Shown here one piece after another: positions 51,523-63,600 of a stretch of 64,000 nt of DNA. Source of the DNA: an uncultured Opitutia bacterium. Its GTDB lineage: Bacteria > Verrucomicrobiota > Verrucomicrobiia > Opitutales > Opitutaceae. Position 1 is the first letter of the stretch. Each line of letters opens with the position of its first letter. The stretch lies in NCBI GenBank assembly GCA_903872505.1, contig CAIQKV010000096.1, positions 52,532 to 116,531 on the forward strand. Direction: 5' to 3'. The translations under genes were made by a program, and so were the position numbers. Under the pieces are notes generated by a model. The model worked only from the letters and a program-made list of their open reading frames with translations, did not search any database and was not told the DNA's origin.

Positions 51523-51936
51523 ATGAACAAGCAAGTTCTGATCTCGATCCTCGTTCTCTTCGTCGCCTCGCAGGCGTTTGATTTCGTCGTGCACGCCGTG
51601 CTCCTGCAGAAGGACTATGCGGCGCAGCCGGCGCTGATGCGCACCGAAGCCGGCCAGCAGCGGCATTTTCCCGCGATGCTGCTGGCGCACCTGTTGATCG
51701 CGGCCGGCGTCACCGCCATTTATCGGCGCGGTCGCGAGGCCGGCAAGGACTGGTTCGGCCAGGGCCTGCGCTTCGGGCTGTGGTTTGCGGTGGCGGCCAT
51801 CGTGCCGGGCTTTCTGATCTACTATGCGGTGCAGCCCGTCGGGCTGACGGTGGCGGTGAAGCAGGTCTGCTTCGGCGGCGTGGCGACGGTGCTGCTCGGC
51901 ATCGTGGCCGCGGCGCTGAACAAGCAGGCCGCCTGA
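51523..51936 (+). CDS. Small integral membrane protein
   Basis: The ATG at 51523 gives 137 residues with four hydrophobic segments: LISILVLFVASQAFDFVVHA, MLLAHLLIAAGVTAIY, FGLWFAVAAIVPGFLIYYAV and VCFGGVATVLLGIVAAAL. The pattern of a His-containing first helix followed by LLQKDYAAQP resembles DUF1761-like proteins. Function unknown. It is followed by a convergent membrane-protein gene. Confidence 0.75.
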   Translation: MNKQVLISILVLFVASQAFDFVVHAVLLQKDYAAQPALMRTEAGQQRHFPAMLLAHLLIAAGVTAIYRRGREAGKDWFGQGLRFGLWFAVAAIVPGFLIYYAVQPVGLTVAVKQVCFGGVATVLLGIVAAALNKQAA

Positions 51937-51972
51937 CGCCCGGGCCGTGATCCCGCCGCGAGCTGGGCGGGA

Positions 51973-52335
51973 TCAGGCCTTCGCCGGTGCACGCAGCGCC
52001 AGCGCGGTCCAGATCGCGGCGGCCAGATCCACCGCGCCCAACAGGGCCAGCGTCGCCGGGGCCAGCCCGAGCAGCACGAAGGCGGTGAAGACAACGAAGA
52101 CCATCACGCGCGCCGTGACCGTCCACCGGAAGAAGACGGTCAACTCCGAGCGCGCCGCCTGAATGTAATAGTACGCCAGGACGAGGGTGACCACGCCGAG
52201 GACGCGGGGCCAGATCTCCGCGCTGGCCGGGAGCCGAAGCATGCCAAACAGGATGTTGGGGGAGGCGATCAAGCCAATACCCATGCCGGTCAGATAGAGG
52301 CCAAAGGTGAGGATACTACGGGCGGCGCGGGTCAT
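51973..52335 (-). CDS. Small four-helix membrane protein
   Basis: A 120-residue protein with about four membrane segments: ILTFGLYLTGMGIGLIASP, VLGVVTLVLAYYYIQAA, VMVFVVFTAFVLLGLAPA and LALLGAVDLAAAIWTALAL. The LGVVTLVLAYYYIQAAR segment is common in small uncharacterised membrane proteins. No domain is recognised. Confidence 0.7.
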   Translation of the reverse strand: MTRAARSILTFGLYLTGMGIGLIASPNILFGMLRLPASAEIWPRVLGVVTLVLAYYYIQAARSELTVFFRWTVTARVMVFVVFTAFVLLGLAPATLALLGAVDLAAAIWTALALRAPAKA

Positions 52336-52436
52336 GGGAATGGGTTATTTGATGAACGGCGTGACGGACTCATACACGGCATGGTTTCGAGTTTGGTGCG
52401 GTTGGCGAAGTGGGCTGAGTTGCGGTGACCGGGCCT

Positions 52437-52460
52437 GCCGCCGGGCGCAGCGCCGGCGGC
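52437..52460 (-). terminator. GC hairpin after the ABC export operon
   Basis: Perfect 8-bp arms GCCGCCGG / CCGGCGGC with an 8-base loop, 2 bases beyond the stop of the last permease gene. There is no T-run on the minus strand. Confidence 0.4.
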
Positions 52461-52462
52461 GG

Positions 52463-53662
52463 CTAGTATTCGCGCAGGGCGGCGGCGATCGGCAGGCGGG
52501 CGGCGCGGATCGCGGGCAGCAGCCCGCCGATGAGCCCGATCAGGGTCGCCCAGACCACGCCCTGCAGGAGCAGTTGCGGCGTGACGGCGAACGCGAATGC
52601 CACCTGGCTGAAGCTCTGCCAGTTCATGGTCGCGGCGTGGAGGTTGTTGAAGGCCAGGTAGGCCAGGCCGCCGCCGACCGTCCCGCCGAGCAGCGCCAGC
52701 AGGAGCGACTCGATCATCAGCGCGGCGATGACGGCGCCGTTCCCGAACCCCAGCGCGCGCAGCGTGCCGATCTCCCGCGTGCGGACCGCGACGGCGCTGT
52801 ACATCGTGTTGAGCGCGCCGAACACCGCGCCGATGGCCATCAGGAACGCGATCAGGAAGCCCAGCGTCGTGATCAGCCGGGTGATGGCCTCCGACTGCTC
52901 GGCATAGTGCTCGGACTGGCGCAGCACCTTCACGCTGAGCTGCGGGTTCGAGGTCAGCGCGTCCTTGAACTGCGCGAACGCCGCCGCCGAATTCAGCCGC
53001 GCATAGACCGACTGGAACGAGTCGCCGCGGTGGTACGCATCCTGGAGCACCCGGGCGTCGGTCCAGATTTCCGACTCCGCGACGCCGCCGTTGGCGGTGA
53101 ACACGCCGACGACCGGCCAGGACTCGCGCCCCACCTTGATCGTCCCGCCGACCTCGAGGCCGGCGAACTCACGGGCGGCCCCGGCGCCCACCACGACCTC
53201 GTTCCGGCCCCAGGCAAACATGCGCCCCGCGGTGAGCGTCAGGTGGTCGCGCACGGCCAGCGCCGCGGCTTCCACGCCGCGCAGCGGCACGTTGGCGTCG
53301 GTGTGCGTCGAGCGCTTCGGGAGGTTGATGATGACAAACAGCTCGGCGGAGGCGAGCGGGCCCGCCGCGTTGCGCGCCACGCCCGGGGCATCGGCGATGA
53401 GCCGCGCCTCGTTGCGGCCGAAGCCGCTGACCATCTCGGAGTCGGCGCCGCTGCGCAGGACGATGGCGGCATCCGGCGAGCCCGAGGCCAGCATCGTCCG
53501 CCGGAAGCCGGCGGCGATCGACAGCACGCCCACCAGCACCAGCACGACGCCGGCGATGCCGATGATCGTGGCGGAGACCGCGCCGCGGCGCTGCGGGATG
53601 CTCATCAGCCCGAACTTCGCGATCGCGCCGACCTGGGAGAACCAGTTGAGGAGGCCGGCCAT
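52463..53662 (-). CDS. ABC transporter permease (MacB/FtsX type), second permease
   Basis: A 399-residue protein with one N-terminal helix (ATIIGIAGVVLVLVGVLSIA), a large periplasmic domain and three C-terminal helices, the MacB_PCD plus FtsX layout. The coupling segment VAVRTREIGTLRALGFGNGAVI is typical. It lies 1 bp after the first permease. Two different permeases probably form a heterodimer with the ATPase below. Confidence 0.88.
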   Translation of the reverse strand: MAGLLNWFSQVGAIAKFGLMSIPQRRGAVSATIIGIAGVVLVLVGVLSIAAGFRRTMLASGSPDAAIVLRSGADSEMVSGFGRNEARLIADAPGVARNAAGPLASAELFVIINLPKRSTHTDANVPLRGVEAAALAVRDHLTLTAGRMFAWGRNEVVVGAGAAREFAGLEVGGTIKVGRESWPVVGVFTANGGVAESEIWTDARVLQDAYHRGDSFQSVYARLNSAAAFAQFKDALTSNPQLSVKVLRQSEHYAEQSEAITRLITTLGFLIAFLMAIGAVFGALNTMYSAVAVRTREIGTLRALGFGNGAVIAALMIESLLLALLGGTVGGGLAYLAFNNLHAATMNWQSFSQVAFAFAVTPQLLLQGVVWATLIGLIGGLLPAIRAARLPIAAALREY

Positions 53663-53663
53663 G

Positions 53664-54811
53664 TCAGAGTCTCCTCAGGGCGTCCGCGACGCGCAGGCGG
53701 GTGGCCTGCCGCGCGGGCAGGAGGCCGGTGACCAGGCCGAGGGCGAGGCTGAGGCCGAAGCCGAGCAGCAGATCGCGCCCCGGGAGGAAGAACATCGGCA
53801 AGAGGCCGCCGGTGGGATCGCCGCGGGCGATGATCAGCCAGGCCAGGCCCAGCCCGAGCCCGCCGCCGAGGACGGTGAGCAGGCATGATTCCGCCAGCAC
53901 CAGGCCGAGGACCTGGCCGTTGGTGAAGCCGATCGCCTTCAGCACGCCCAGCTCGCCGATGCGCTCGCGCACCGCCTGGGACATGGTGCTGCCCGTGACC
54001 AGCAGGATGGTGAAGAACACGGCGCCGAGAATGCCGGCGACAATCAGGGTGATGTTGCCGACCTGGTTCGCCCAGGCCTGGACGAAGGCGCCCTCGGGCT
54101 CGGTCTTGGTCTCCGCCGGCGAGTTCGCGAACTCCTCGTCCACCCGCCGGGCGGTGTCCGCCGCCTGCGCCGGATCCTTCACCCGGATCGTGTACCAGCC
54201 GACCAGGCCCTGGCCCCAGTTCTGGGTCTGCCGGACCTCGTCAAAATAATCGTAGCGGAAGTACAACGCGGTCGTGTCGGTGCCCTTGTCCCGGCCGTCG
54301 AAGATGCCGACGAGATCGAACTCCCAGGTCTTGCGCATCCAGATGGGCGACATGATGGGGATCCGGTCCCCGATCTTCCAGTGGAAGCGCTCGGCCGTCT
54401 TGCGGCCGACGATGGCGCCGGTCCGGGTCGCGAGCCACGCCCGCATCTGCTCCGGCGGCAGGATGAATTCCGGGTACATCGCCATGAACTCGGCGGGCAC
54501 CACGGGGCTTTGCATGAAGAAATTCTTCGGATCCTGGTAGATGCCGCCGAACCACGTCTGGTGCACCGCGGCGGCGACGCCGGGGATGCGCTCCATCCGC
54601 GCCTGGTAGGCCACGGGCAGCAGCTGGATGATGGAAACCTTGTGGCGCACGATCAGCCGGTCCGCGCCGGCCAGCTCGACGCCCCCGACCAGCGCCTGCC
54701 GGATCGCGGACAGGAACCCGAACAGGACGAACGCCACGAGCACGGTGAGCAGCGTCAGCGCCGTGCGGAGCTTCTTGCGGGTCAGGTTGCCCCAGATGAG
54801 GTGCAGGAATC

Positions 54812-54815
<4 letters not shown>
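53664..54815 (-). CDS. ABC transporter permease (MacB/FtsX type), first permease
   Basis: The ATG at 54815 overlaps the ATPase stop (ATGA); the track ORF start lies inside the ATPase gene. This 383-residue protein opens with LIWGNLTRKKLRTALTLLTV and the first helix, then the periplasmic domain, then three helices with QAVRERIGELGVLKAIGFTN for ATPase contact. It is paired with the second permease for export of an unknown compound, peptide or lipid. Confidence 0.88.
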
Positions 54816-55515
<700 letters not shown>

Positions 55516-55519
<4 letters not shown>

Positions 55520-56727
55520 AATTTCCTTGCGACGGCCGCGGCCCCGTCGGCCAGGCCGGCGGGCGGATCGACGACGACCTGCTCCCCGGCGGACAGCCCG
55601 GCGTTCAGCAGCACGTCGCCGTCGTGGTTGCCGGCGATGGTGACGGCGCGGCGCTCGACCCGGCGGTCCCGGAGCACGAACACGACATCGTGGCCGTCCA
55701 CGCTGCGGACAGACTCCCGGGGCACGAGCACGGCGCGGGCGGCCCCGGCGGCCTCGGCGTCGCGGAAGCCCACCTTCACCGACATTTCCGGCAGGATGCG
55801 CGGGTCGGGCTGGTTGAAACCCACCCGCACGCGGACCGTGGATTTCTGCCGGTCGGCGGTCGGGATGATGGCGATCACGTGGCAGGGGATCTTCCAGTCG
55901 GGATAGGCGTCGAGCGTCGCCTCGACCGGCTGGCCCGCCGCGACGCGGTTGATGTAGCTCTCGTTGACGTCGATCTCGATCTCCAGCGAGTCCATGTCCA
56001 CGACGGTGCAGATGCCGGTGCGGGTAAAGCCGCCGGAGGACATCGGGGAGATCATCTCGCCCGGCTGCGCGTTCTTGGAAGTGACCACGCCCGCAAAGGG
56101 CGCGCGGATGACGGTGTCCTCGAGTTGCTGCTGCCAGACGGCCAGGGTGCGCTCGCTCACGGTGACGTCGGTCTGCTGCTGGGCGAGGCGCGCGCGCAGG
56201 GCGAGCACGGCGGCCTCGGCGTGGTCGTAATCGGACTGGGTCGCGACGGTCGCCGTGATCAGGGCCTTTTGGCGCTGCCATTCCTGCTCGGCCTCGCGGA
56301 GGCGCACGCGGGTCTCCTCCAGGGCGGCCTTGGCGGCCTCCACCTGCGCGCTGGCGAGGTGCAGGCTGGCCTGACCGTTCGTGTCGTCGAGCCGGGCGAG
56401 CACCTGGCCTTCGGTCACCTTCACGCCCTCCTCGATGAGCACCTCGGTGACCTTGCCGGTGATTTTCGAGGAGACCGTGGCCTCGCGGCGGGCGGTGACG
56501 TAACCGGAGGCATTCAGCACGGTGAGTCCGGGGCCGGGCGCCGCCTCGCGGGCGGCGGCGGTGCGAACCTCGATCGCCTTGGGACGCAGCACCTGCCAGG
56601 CCACGCCCGCCACGGCCAGGATCAGCACGACAATCACGATGGCGACGGGTGCCAGCTTCCGGGATGAATCAACGGGGTCGCCTCGCTTGATGCGCAGGTC
56701 GTCCAACCGCGGTGCGGGCGTGCTCAT
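55516..56727 (-). CDS. HlyD/MacA-type periplasmic adaptor
   Basis: A 403-residue protein with one N-terminal membrane anchor (VAIVIVVLILAVAGVAWQVL), a lipoyl/barrel-sandwich pair (VTARREATVSSKITGKVTEV, DTVIRAPFAGVVTSKNAQPG), a long coiled-coil hairpin between them (about 120-200) and a beta-barrel domain. It links the ABC exporter to an outer-membrane channel, which is not encoded here. First gene of the four-gene export operon. Confidence 0.9.
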
Positions 56728-56799
56728 GATGGGCGACTCATGTAAAAAACCGCCGGCGGGTCAATGGTCTTGGAACGGAGTGGCCGGGGTGCCGCCGGG

Positions 56800-58278
56800 C
56801 TACCTGACGAAAGCACCCACGAACTCGTGCACGGGCATGGCCTCGAGCTTGGCGCGGTCGGCAAAGAGGGACATGAGCTGCGCCGATCGCGCCTTGCCGT
56901 AGTGCGTCGTGAACGCGGCGGCGGCTTTCTGCTGCAGGAGCGGGATGCCCTCCTGGCGGCGGCGGCGGTGGCCGAGCGGATACTCCACCTCGACCCGGGC
57001 GGTCTTGGTGCCGTCCTTGAAGAACACCTGCACGGCGTTCGCGATGGAGCGCTTTTCCGGGTCGAGGTAGTCCTGCGAATACTGCCCGTTCTCAGTGACG
57101 GTCATCTTGGCGCGGAGGGCGTCGATGCGCGGGTCGGCGGCGGCCCCGTCCTCATAGTGGCCGGCGTGGAGCGTGCCATGGATGAGGCCGATGGCGGTCA
57201 TGTACTGGAGGCAGTGGTCGCGGTCGGCGGGGTTGTGGAGCGGGCCGGTCTTGTCGATGATGCGAATGGCCGACTCGTGCGTGGTCAGCTCGACGCGGGC
57301 GATCTGGGCGAGGCGGTCCTTCACGAGCGGATGGAGCTGCACGGCGCATTCGACGGTGGTTTGCGCATGAAACTCGGCGGGGAAGGAAATCTTGAAGAGG
57401 ACGTTTTCCATCACGTAGCTGCCGAGCGGGCGGGCGAGCCTGACCGGGTTGCCCTGGAAACAGGCGTCCTGGAACCCCCAGGTTTTGGCGGTGAGGACGG
57501 AGGGGTAGCCCATCTCGCCGGTCAGCGCGATGAGCGCGAGGCGGACGGCGCGGCTGGTGGCGTCGCCCGCGGCCCAGGACTTGCGCGAGCCGGTGTTGGG
57601 CGCGTGGCGGTAGGTGCGCAGCGCCGAGCCGTCGAGCCAGGCGTGGGAGAGGGCGTTGATGACCTGCCCGCGGTCGCCGCCCAGCAGGGCGGTGGTGACG
57701 GCGGTGGAGGCGACGCGCACCAGCAGGACGTGGTCGAGGCCGATGCAGTTGAAGGAGTTTTCGAGGGCGAGCACGCCCTGGATCTCATGGGCCTTCACCA
57801 TCGCGCCGAGGACGTCCCCCATCGTGAATTTCGATTTTCGATGGGGGATTTTCGATTGGAAGGCGGCGGGTTCGAGGCCGGCTGCCTGATGGCGCGAGAG
57901 CCAGTCGGCGGTGGCGAGGATGGCGCCGAGGTTGTCGGACGGATGGCCCCATTCGGCGGCGAGCCAGGTGTCGTTGAAGTCGAGCCAGCGGACGATCGTG
58001 CCGAGGTTGAAGGCGGCCTGCACGGGGTCGAGTTCGTGGCCGGTCCCGGGCACGCGCGCGCCGCAGGCGATGGTGGTGCCGGGCACGACGGGGCCGAGGA
58101 GCTTGGTGCAGGCGGGGTAGGCGAGCGCCATGATGCCGCAGGCCAGCGTGTCGGCGAGGCACCAGCGGGCCGTGTCGAGGGCCTCGTCGCTGGTGATCCG
58201 GGCGCCGAGCGCGTAGTCGGCGAGATCGGTGAGGAGCTTATCCGGCGCGGGGCGGACGTTGGAGATGGGGGAAGACAT
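56800..58278 (-). CDS. prpD: 2-methylcitrate dehydratase (MmgE/PrpD family)
   Basis: The ATG at 58278 gives 492 residues. Family segments: [79 protein letters not shown] and [20 protein letters not shown]. It dehydrates 2-methylcitrate to 2-methylaconitate in propionate oxidation. An extra stretch ([17 protein letters not shown]) precedes the conserved [15 protein letters not shown] and coincides with a palindromic DNA insertion. It is the last gene of the prpBCD cluster. Confidence 0.92.
   Translation of the reverse strand: MSSPISNVRPAPDKLLTDLADYALGARITSDEALDTARWCLADTLACGIMALAYPACTKLLGPVVPGTTIACGARVPGTGHELDPVQAAFNLGTIVRWLDFNDTWLAAEWGHPSDNLGAILATADWLSRHQAAGLEPAAFQSKIPHRKSKFTMGDVLGAMVKAHEIQGVLALENSFNCIGLDHVLLVRVASTAVTTALLGGDRGQVINALSHAWLDGSALRTYRHAPNTGSRKSWAAGDATSRAVRLALIALTGEMGYPSVLTAKTWGFQDACFQGNPVRLARPLGSYVMENVLFKISFPAEFHAQTTVECAVQLHPLVKDRLAQIARVELTTHESAIRIIDKTGPLHNPADRDHCLQYMTAIGLIHGTLHAGHYEDGAAADPRIDALRAKMTVTENGQYSQDYLDPEKRSIANAVQVFFKDGTKTARVEVEYPLGHRRRRQEGIPLLQQKAAAAFTTHYGKARSAQLMSLFADRAKLEAMPVHEFVGAFVR
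57816..57847. repeat. Palindrome inside prpD
   Basis: Perfect 9-bp arms CCCCCATCG / CGATGGGGG around a 14-base AT-rich loop, followed by a further TTTTCGATT word. It encodes residues of the stretch [12 protein letters not shown], which is extra relative to the enterobacterial PrpD pattern as I recall it. Confidence 0.55.
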
Positions 58279-58363
58279 CGAGATTAACCGCTGGGGCACT
58301 GGGAACACGGAGCGCAGGTCATGAGTTTGAACCCGATCCCGGTGAACACGGTGCCGCGGAAGC

Positions 58364-59533
58364 TCAGGTTCGGGATGCGAGGGGGATGAACGGGCGGGGC
58401 TCCGGCCCGGTGTAGTTGGCGCCGGGGCGGATGATCTTGCCGTCGACGCGCTGCTCGACGACGTGCGCGGCCCAGCCGGCGGTGCGCGCCATCACAAAGA
58501 GCGGCGTGAACATCAGTTTCGGCACGCCAAGGCGGTGGTAGGCGACGGCGCTGTACCAGTCGAGGTTGGGGAACATCGCCTTCTCCGCCCACATAAGCGT
58601 TTCGATCCGCTCGGCGACGGCAAAGAGCGCCAGGTCGCGGTCATCCTCGGAGAGCTTGCGGGCGATCGCCTTGATGATCGGGTTGCGCGGGTCGCCGATG
58701 GTGTAAACGGGATGGCCGAAGCCGAGGATGATTTCCTTGCGGGCCAGGCGGGCGCGAATGTCGGCCTCGGCCTCCTCCGGCGTGCGGTAGCGCTGCTGGA
58801 TGTCGAGCGCGACCTCGTTGGCGCCGCCGTGCTTGGGGCCGCGCAGGGCGCCGATGGCGCCGGTGATGCAGGAATAGAGGTCGGACCCGGTGCCGGCGAT
58901 GACGCGGGCGGTGAAGGTGGACGCGTTGAACTCGTGCTCGGCGTACAGGATGAGCGACCGGTCCAGCGCGCGGACCTGGTTGGGGGACGGCGGCCGCTGG
59001 TGCAGCAGGTGGAGAAAATGCGCGGCGAGGGACGGGTCGTCGGTTTCCACGTCGATCCGTCTCCCGCTCCTGGTGAAATGATGCCAGTAGAGCAGCATCG
59101 ACGGGAAGGCGGCGAGGAGCCGGTCGGCGATGGCCCGGGCGTGGTCGACGGTGGCGGCGTTGCCGCCGGCGGCGGGCAACGTTTCCGGCTCGAGCGTGCC
59201 GAGCATGGAGCAGCCGGTGCGGAGGACGTCCATCGGGTGGGCCCCGGCCGGAATCTGCTCGAGGACGGAGCGCAGCGCCCGCGGGAGCCCGCGGTGCCGG
59301 ACCAGCCGGGCCCGGTACACGCCCAGTTCCACATGATTGGGCAGCCGCTCGTGGATCAGCAGGTGCGCGACCTCCTCGTAGGTGGCCTGGGCGGCGATCT
59401 CCGCGATGTCGTAGCCGCGATAATGGAGGTCATTGCCGGTGTGCCCGACGGTGCAGACGGCGGTGTTGCCCGCGACGATGCCGGAAAGGGCGACGGACTT
59501 CTTGGCCTTGGGGGCGGGTTGGTCGGGGGACAT
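58364..59533 (-). CDS. prpC: Citrate/2-methylcitrate synthase
   Basis: The ATG at 59533 gives 389 residues, the usual length for 2-methylcitrate synthase. Catalytic His and Asp regions are visible: [35 protein letters not shown] (His) and [20 protein letters not shown], with the C-terminal [21 protein letters not shown]. It condenses propionyl-CoA with oxaloacetate. It lies 2 bp after prpB, and the three-gene context assigns it to the methylcitrate cycle rather than the TCA cycle. Confidence 0.92.
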   Translation of the reverse strand: MSPDQPAPKAKKSVALSGIVAGNTAVCTVGHTGNDLHYRGYDIAEIAAQATYEEVAHLLIHERLPNHVELGVYRARLVRHRGLPRALRSVLEQIPAGAHPMDVLRTGCSMLGTLEPETLPAAGGNAATVDHARAIADRLLAAFPSMLLYWHHFTRSGRRIDVETDDPSLAAHFLHLLHQRPPSPNQVRALDRSLILYAEHEFNASTFTARVIAGTGSDLYSCITGAIGALRGPKHGGANEVALDIQQRYRTPEEAEADIRARLARKEIILGFGHPVYTIGDPRNPIIKAIARKLSEDDRDLALFAVAERIETLMWAEKAMFPNLDWYSAVAYHRLGVPKLMFTPLFVMARTAGWAAHVVEQRVDGKIIRPGANYTGPEPRPFIPLASRT

Positions 59534-59535
59534 GG

Positions 59536-60369
59536 TTACTTGGGCGGCGCGTAGCCGAGGATGTCGTAGAGTTCGGCCCGGGGCTGCATTTTGCCGACCA
59601 CGGACTGCTGGGTGCCGTCCCGCCGGATCGCCTGGTAAACCTCCCATGAGGCGGCGGCGGCCGCCCGGGAGGCGGAAAGCGGATAGAGCGCCATGGCGAC
59701 GCCGGCGCCGCGCAGCTCGGCCAAGGTGAACAATGGCGTGCGGCCGAACTCGGTGAGGTTGGCGAGCACCGGGACTTTCAGGGCGGCGGTGAACTGGCGG
59801 TAGTCGTCGAGGGTCGGCAGCGCCTCGGCGAAGATCATGTCGGCGCCGGCGGCGACGTAGGCCTGGGCGCGGGCGATGGCCGCGGGCACGCCCTCGCCGG
59901 CAGCGGCGTCGGTCCGGGCCATGATGACAAAGTCGCGGTCGGGCCGGCCCTGAACCGCGGCTTGCACGCGCGCGACCATCTCGGCGGTGGGGACGAGCTG
60001 CTTGCCCGGGAGGTGGCCGCAGAGCTTGGCCGGGATCTGGTCCTCCAGATGCACGCCCGCCGCGCCGGCGCCGGCGATCGCATGCACGGCGGCCGCGGGG
60101 TTGCTCCAGCCCGTGTCGATATCCACCAGCAGGGGAAGATCCACGCGGCGGACAATGCGGTGAACATCAGGCAGGACGTCGCTGAGGTCGGTTTCACCGT
60201 TGTCGGGAATCCCGTAGGAGTGGTTGGCGATGCCGGCGCCGGAGAGATAGAGGGCGCGAAAGCCGGCGCGGGCGGCGAGCAGTGCGGCATAGGCGTTGAT
60301 GACCCCGGCGATCTGGAGGGGGCGTTCTTCGGCGAGCGCGAGCCGGAAAAGGGAACCGGGGGTGGCCAT
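59536..60369 (-). CDS. prpB: 2-methylisocitrate lyase
   Basis: A 277-residue member of the isocitrate lyase/PEP mutase family. Key segments: [25 protein letters not shown] (metal-binding Asp), [19 protein letters not shown] with the catalytic Cys, and [12 protein letters not shown]. The Cys motif reads KLCGHL where many PrpB have KRCGHR. It splits 2-methylisocitrate to pyruvate and succinate. It is the first gene of the prpBCD cluster, so the promoter should lie within 60370-60530. Confidence 0.9.
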   Translation of the reverse strand: MATPGSLFRLALAEERPLQIAGVINAYAALLAARAGFRALYLSGAGIANHSYGIPDNGETDLSDVLPDVHRIVRRVDLPLLVDIDTGWSNPAAAVHAIAGAGAAGVHLEDQIPAKLCGHLPGKQLVPTAEMVARVQAAVQGRPDRDFVIMARTDAAAGEGVPAAIARAQAYVAAGADMIFAEALPTLDDYRQFTAALKVPVLANLTEFGRTPLFTLAELRGAGVAMALYPLSASRAAAAASWEVYQAIRRDGTQQSVVGKMQPRAELYDILGYAPPK

Positions 60370-60679
60370 GGGCGGGCGGGTCAGTCGTGCCGGCTCACTG
60401 AACTCTGCGCGGCGGCGGGTGCAAGGCTGGGAACCGGGATTTCATGGGGAAGGAGGGAAAGGCAGACCGGGCCGGACCAGCCGGGGGCGGTGACAAAAAG
60501 CAGGTTGGCGCGCGGGGTGCGCGGTGTCGAGTGCCAGGCCGGCAGGAGGCGACGCCTCCCCGCCGGCCGCGGCCCCGGCCGGGCGCCGCCGTGAAGGCGG
60601 TCCGCCCGGGACAAAGAAAAAGGGCGGAGACTTTCGTCTCCGCCCTTTGAAGAAAGGCGCTGGTTAAGCGTCGATCCGA
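60370..60679. other. 310-bp intergenic region with serial hairpins
   Basis: No credible gene. From the TonB side it holds the receptor terminator (60619-60648), then a hairpin at 60579-60609 (CCGGGCG/CGCCCGG with an inner CCGCC/GGCGG) and a hairpin at 60537-60568 (GGAGGCG/CGCCTCC with GGCCGG/CCGGCC outside). The last 160 bases before prpB should hold its promoter, but I see no clear -35/-10. Confidence 0.6.
60619..60648 (-). terminator. Strong rho-independent terminator of the TonB receptor gene
   Basis: Perfect 13-bp stem (AAAGGGCGGAGAC / GTCTCCGCCCTTT) closed by a GAAA tetraloop on the minus strand and followed by TTCTTT. It lies 32 bases after the receptor stop. Confidence 0.92.
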
Positions 60680-63600
60680 TTAGAAGCTCAGCTTGTTCGT
60701 GATGAAGAGCTGGCGGCCGGGCGAAGCCACGACGCCACCTTCGAAGTACAGCGTGTCGGTCAAGTTCTGCACGCTGATCTGGGTGTTGATCTTGTAGCCG
60801 ACCAACTCCCAAGGATAGCTCACGAGGGCGTCGAACACGAAGTAATTGCCGGACTGGAAGCCGCCGTTGAGCGGATTCCACGTAACGTCACGGGAAATTA
60901 CCATCTTGGACGAGTAGCGGGTACCGAGGCCGAGGGACAGGCCGTGAAGCACGCCATCGGTGATCGTGTACTTGCTGAACGTGTTCAACCGGAACTCAGG
61001 CACGTTCTCGAGGCGGGCGCCGTAGTAGATGTCCGAGGCGACCTTCGAGTTGTTGCCCGCGACCGTGGTGAGATCCAAGGCGTTGTACGCGGCCGAACCG
61101 GGCTTGTTGATGGTCGGGGCGTTGTCCGTCTTGGCCGTCCACAGCCAGGCGCCGTTGACCAGCATCTGGAAGTTGCGGATCGGGGACCAGATGGTCTCGA
61201 AGTCAGCACCCTCGACGACGTCTTTCTGACCAACGGTGCGCCAGCGGAGCAGACGCGCGTTGATGTAGTTGAAGCCGCTGGGGTTGACGAAGCCCGGAGG
61301 CCCGAAGTACTGCTGATTGTTCGTGTAGTTCAGCGGGTCGTTGAGCTGGCGGGTGCCGTCGTCCACGCGCCGGTTGACGCGGAACATGTGGAACAGCGAC
61401 AACGTGCCGACGAGCTTGTCATCCCAGAGGGAGGTCTTCACACCGATTTCGGTGTTACGACCGGTCTCGGGCTTGATCAGGGTGTCCGCGCCCTCGTTGT
61501 GCAGGGCGGTGGTCAGGTCGGCCACCGACTTGATGTTCACCCCATTGTAGATGAACGGATTGGCTGCGAAGCCACCCGGCAGGGAGCTCAGATAACCCAC
61601 GGCGGAGTTGTACCAATTCGGAACATCGAGCGTGGAATAACCGCCCGCGTTCGTCGCGCCGTTGCGGTTGTAGATCTTGCTCGACGAGATGTAGACGTTG
61701 ACGTCCTTCCTGACCTGGTACGAGAGACCAGCCATCCACGACGTGCCGGCGACGCGCGAGTGATTACCGTCGCGGTCACCCGAGTAAGAGGCGCTGTAGC
61801 CGTACTGATTCTCGGGATAGGTCACCGTGTCGTAGTAAACGGTCGGCGGGGGGGAGTACCACGGGAAGTTGTCCGTGAGGTACTGGCCGCTGTCCCGGTG
61901 CATTTCGCGGCGGACGCCGGCGAGGATGGTCAGCTTGTCGTCAAACGCCTGACCCTGGTAGTTCACGTAACCGGCCTGCTCCTGGTAGTAGTAACCGTCC
62001 AACTCATTGCGGTCGACGGCGAACAGGGGCTTGATGTCCGGCTGGATTTCATAACCCGGATCCCACTGCGTGTAGATCTGCTGGACGGTCTTGATCACGC
62101 CGAAGCGGTCGCGGATGACCTGATTGGGCGGGACGTGGCCGGGGTTCGCGCCACCACCTTGACCGGTGGTGCCACCGGTGAAGACGTAACCGGGATTGGC
62201 GATCGCATTGGTGGCGCCGGGAATCTGGCTGTAGTTCAGGAACGCCTGGGCGTTGTATTGCTGCAGGGACTCGCGGAAGGTACCGCCGATCAGCAGCTTG
62301 TTCTTCAGGCCCCAGAAGTCCTTCTTGAGGATCAAGTCGAACTGGTGGTCCATCGAATGGAGGTAGTAGCCGGCGCTGTTGCCGCCGACGCCGCCAAACG
62401 AGCTGAACGTGCGACCGTCAGCGTAGGGCGAGTAGCCACCCTCGATGGAGTCGTAGCGGTTGTTGTCGTGCGTGACGACGTAGCGGAAGTCCGCCCAGTC
62501 GGTCGGCGAGACTTCGACGGTCATGTCAATCGTGTTGACCATGTCGTGCGACATCGAACCACGGGCATCCCAGTTGAACGCCTCGTCGTGGATCTTGTTG
62601 CCGTTGGCGTCGAGGTAGTAGGCGCCGCGCTCGATCTTGGTGTAATTCGGCGTGGTGTAGAGACCCGTGGCAGCACGGTAGTCATTACCCCAGTTACCGT
62701 AGCCACCAATGATGTTGTACCGACCGGCCATGGCCGTGGCGGCACCGGCGGTGCCGGGCAGATTACCACCCAGAGCAAAGCCGTTCTTGAGGGCACCGGC
62801 CTCGAGCACGAGGAGGCTCGAGTCAGTCGGATTGGTCTGCGTGTTCTTGTACGCGTCGAACCAAGCCTGCGGGTAGAACCACTCCGTCGAGCGGGTCACA
62901 GAGTACTTGTTGTCGTCATACTCCGCCTTGGTCGTGATGCGCAGCTTGCCGCTGGAGAACGGCACGAGGGTCAGGCCCACGGTCGCGTTGTTGTTCTTCG
63001 TATACTCGAACCGGCGCTGGCCGCCGCTGTTCTCGGAGGCGGCGATGATGCGCAGCGCGGCCTTCGGGGAGAAGAACTGGTTGGTGTCGATGCGGAACTT
63101 CTGCTTCTGGTCCGTGCCGGTGATGTACTCGATGGTGGTCGGGATCCGGGCGAACACGGGAACCTTGGAGATGTAGTTGATAACGCCACCGGGGGCGCCG
63201 TTGCCGAAGAAGAGGGCGGCGGGGCCCTTGACGATTTCAACGCGCTCGGTGTTATCGAGGTTGAACGAGGTGTAGCGCTTCACGCCGTCACGCAGCATCG
63301 TGTTGATCTGGAAGCCGCGCATGGTGAAGTTACCCACCGGGGTCGCCCCGTTGGCCGGACGGGCCATGGCGAACGAGTTGTCACCGGAGCCCGACGACGT
63401 GTAACGCAGGATGTCGGTGATGCTCTGGGTGTTCGTGTCCTGGAGGAACTCGGCGCTCTTGATTTCGATCGCGAGCGGGGTGCGCTGGACCTCCATCCCG
63501 ATACGGGTGGCGGTGGCGGAGTTGGTCTTCAGGTACCCTTTGTCCTTCTCGGAGCTGACTTGGAACTTGGACATGGTCTGCACGCCCTCATCCGTGGCGA

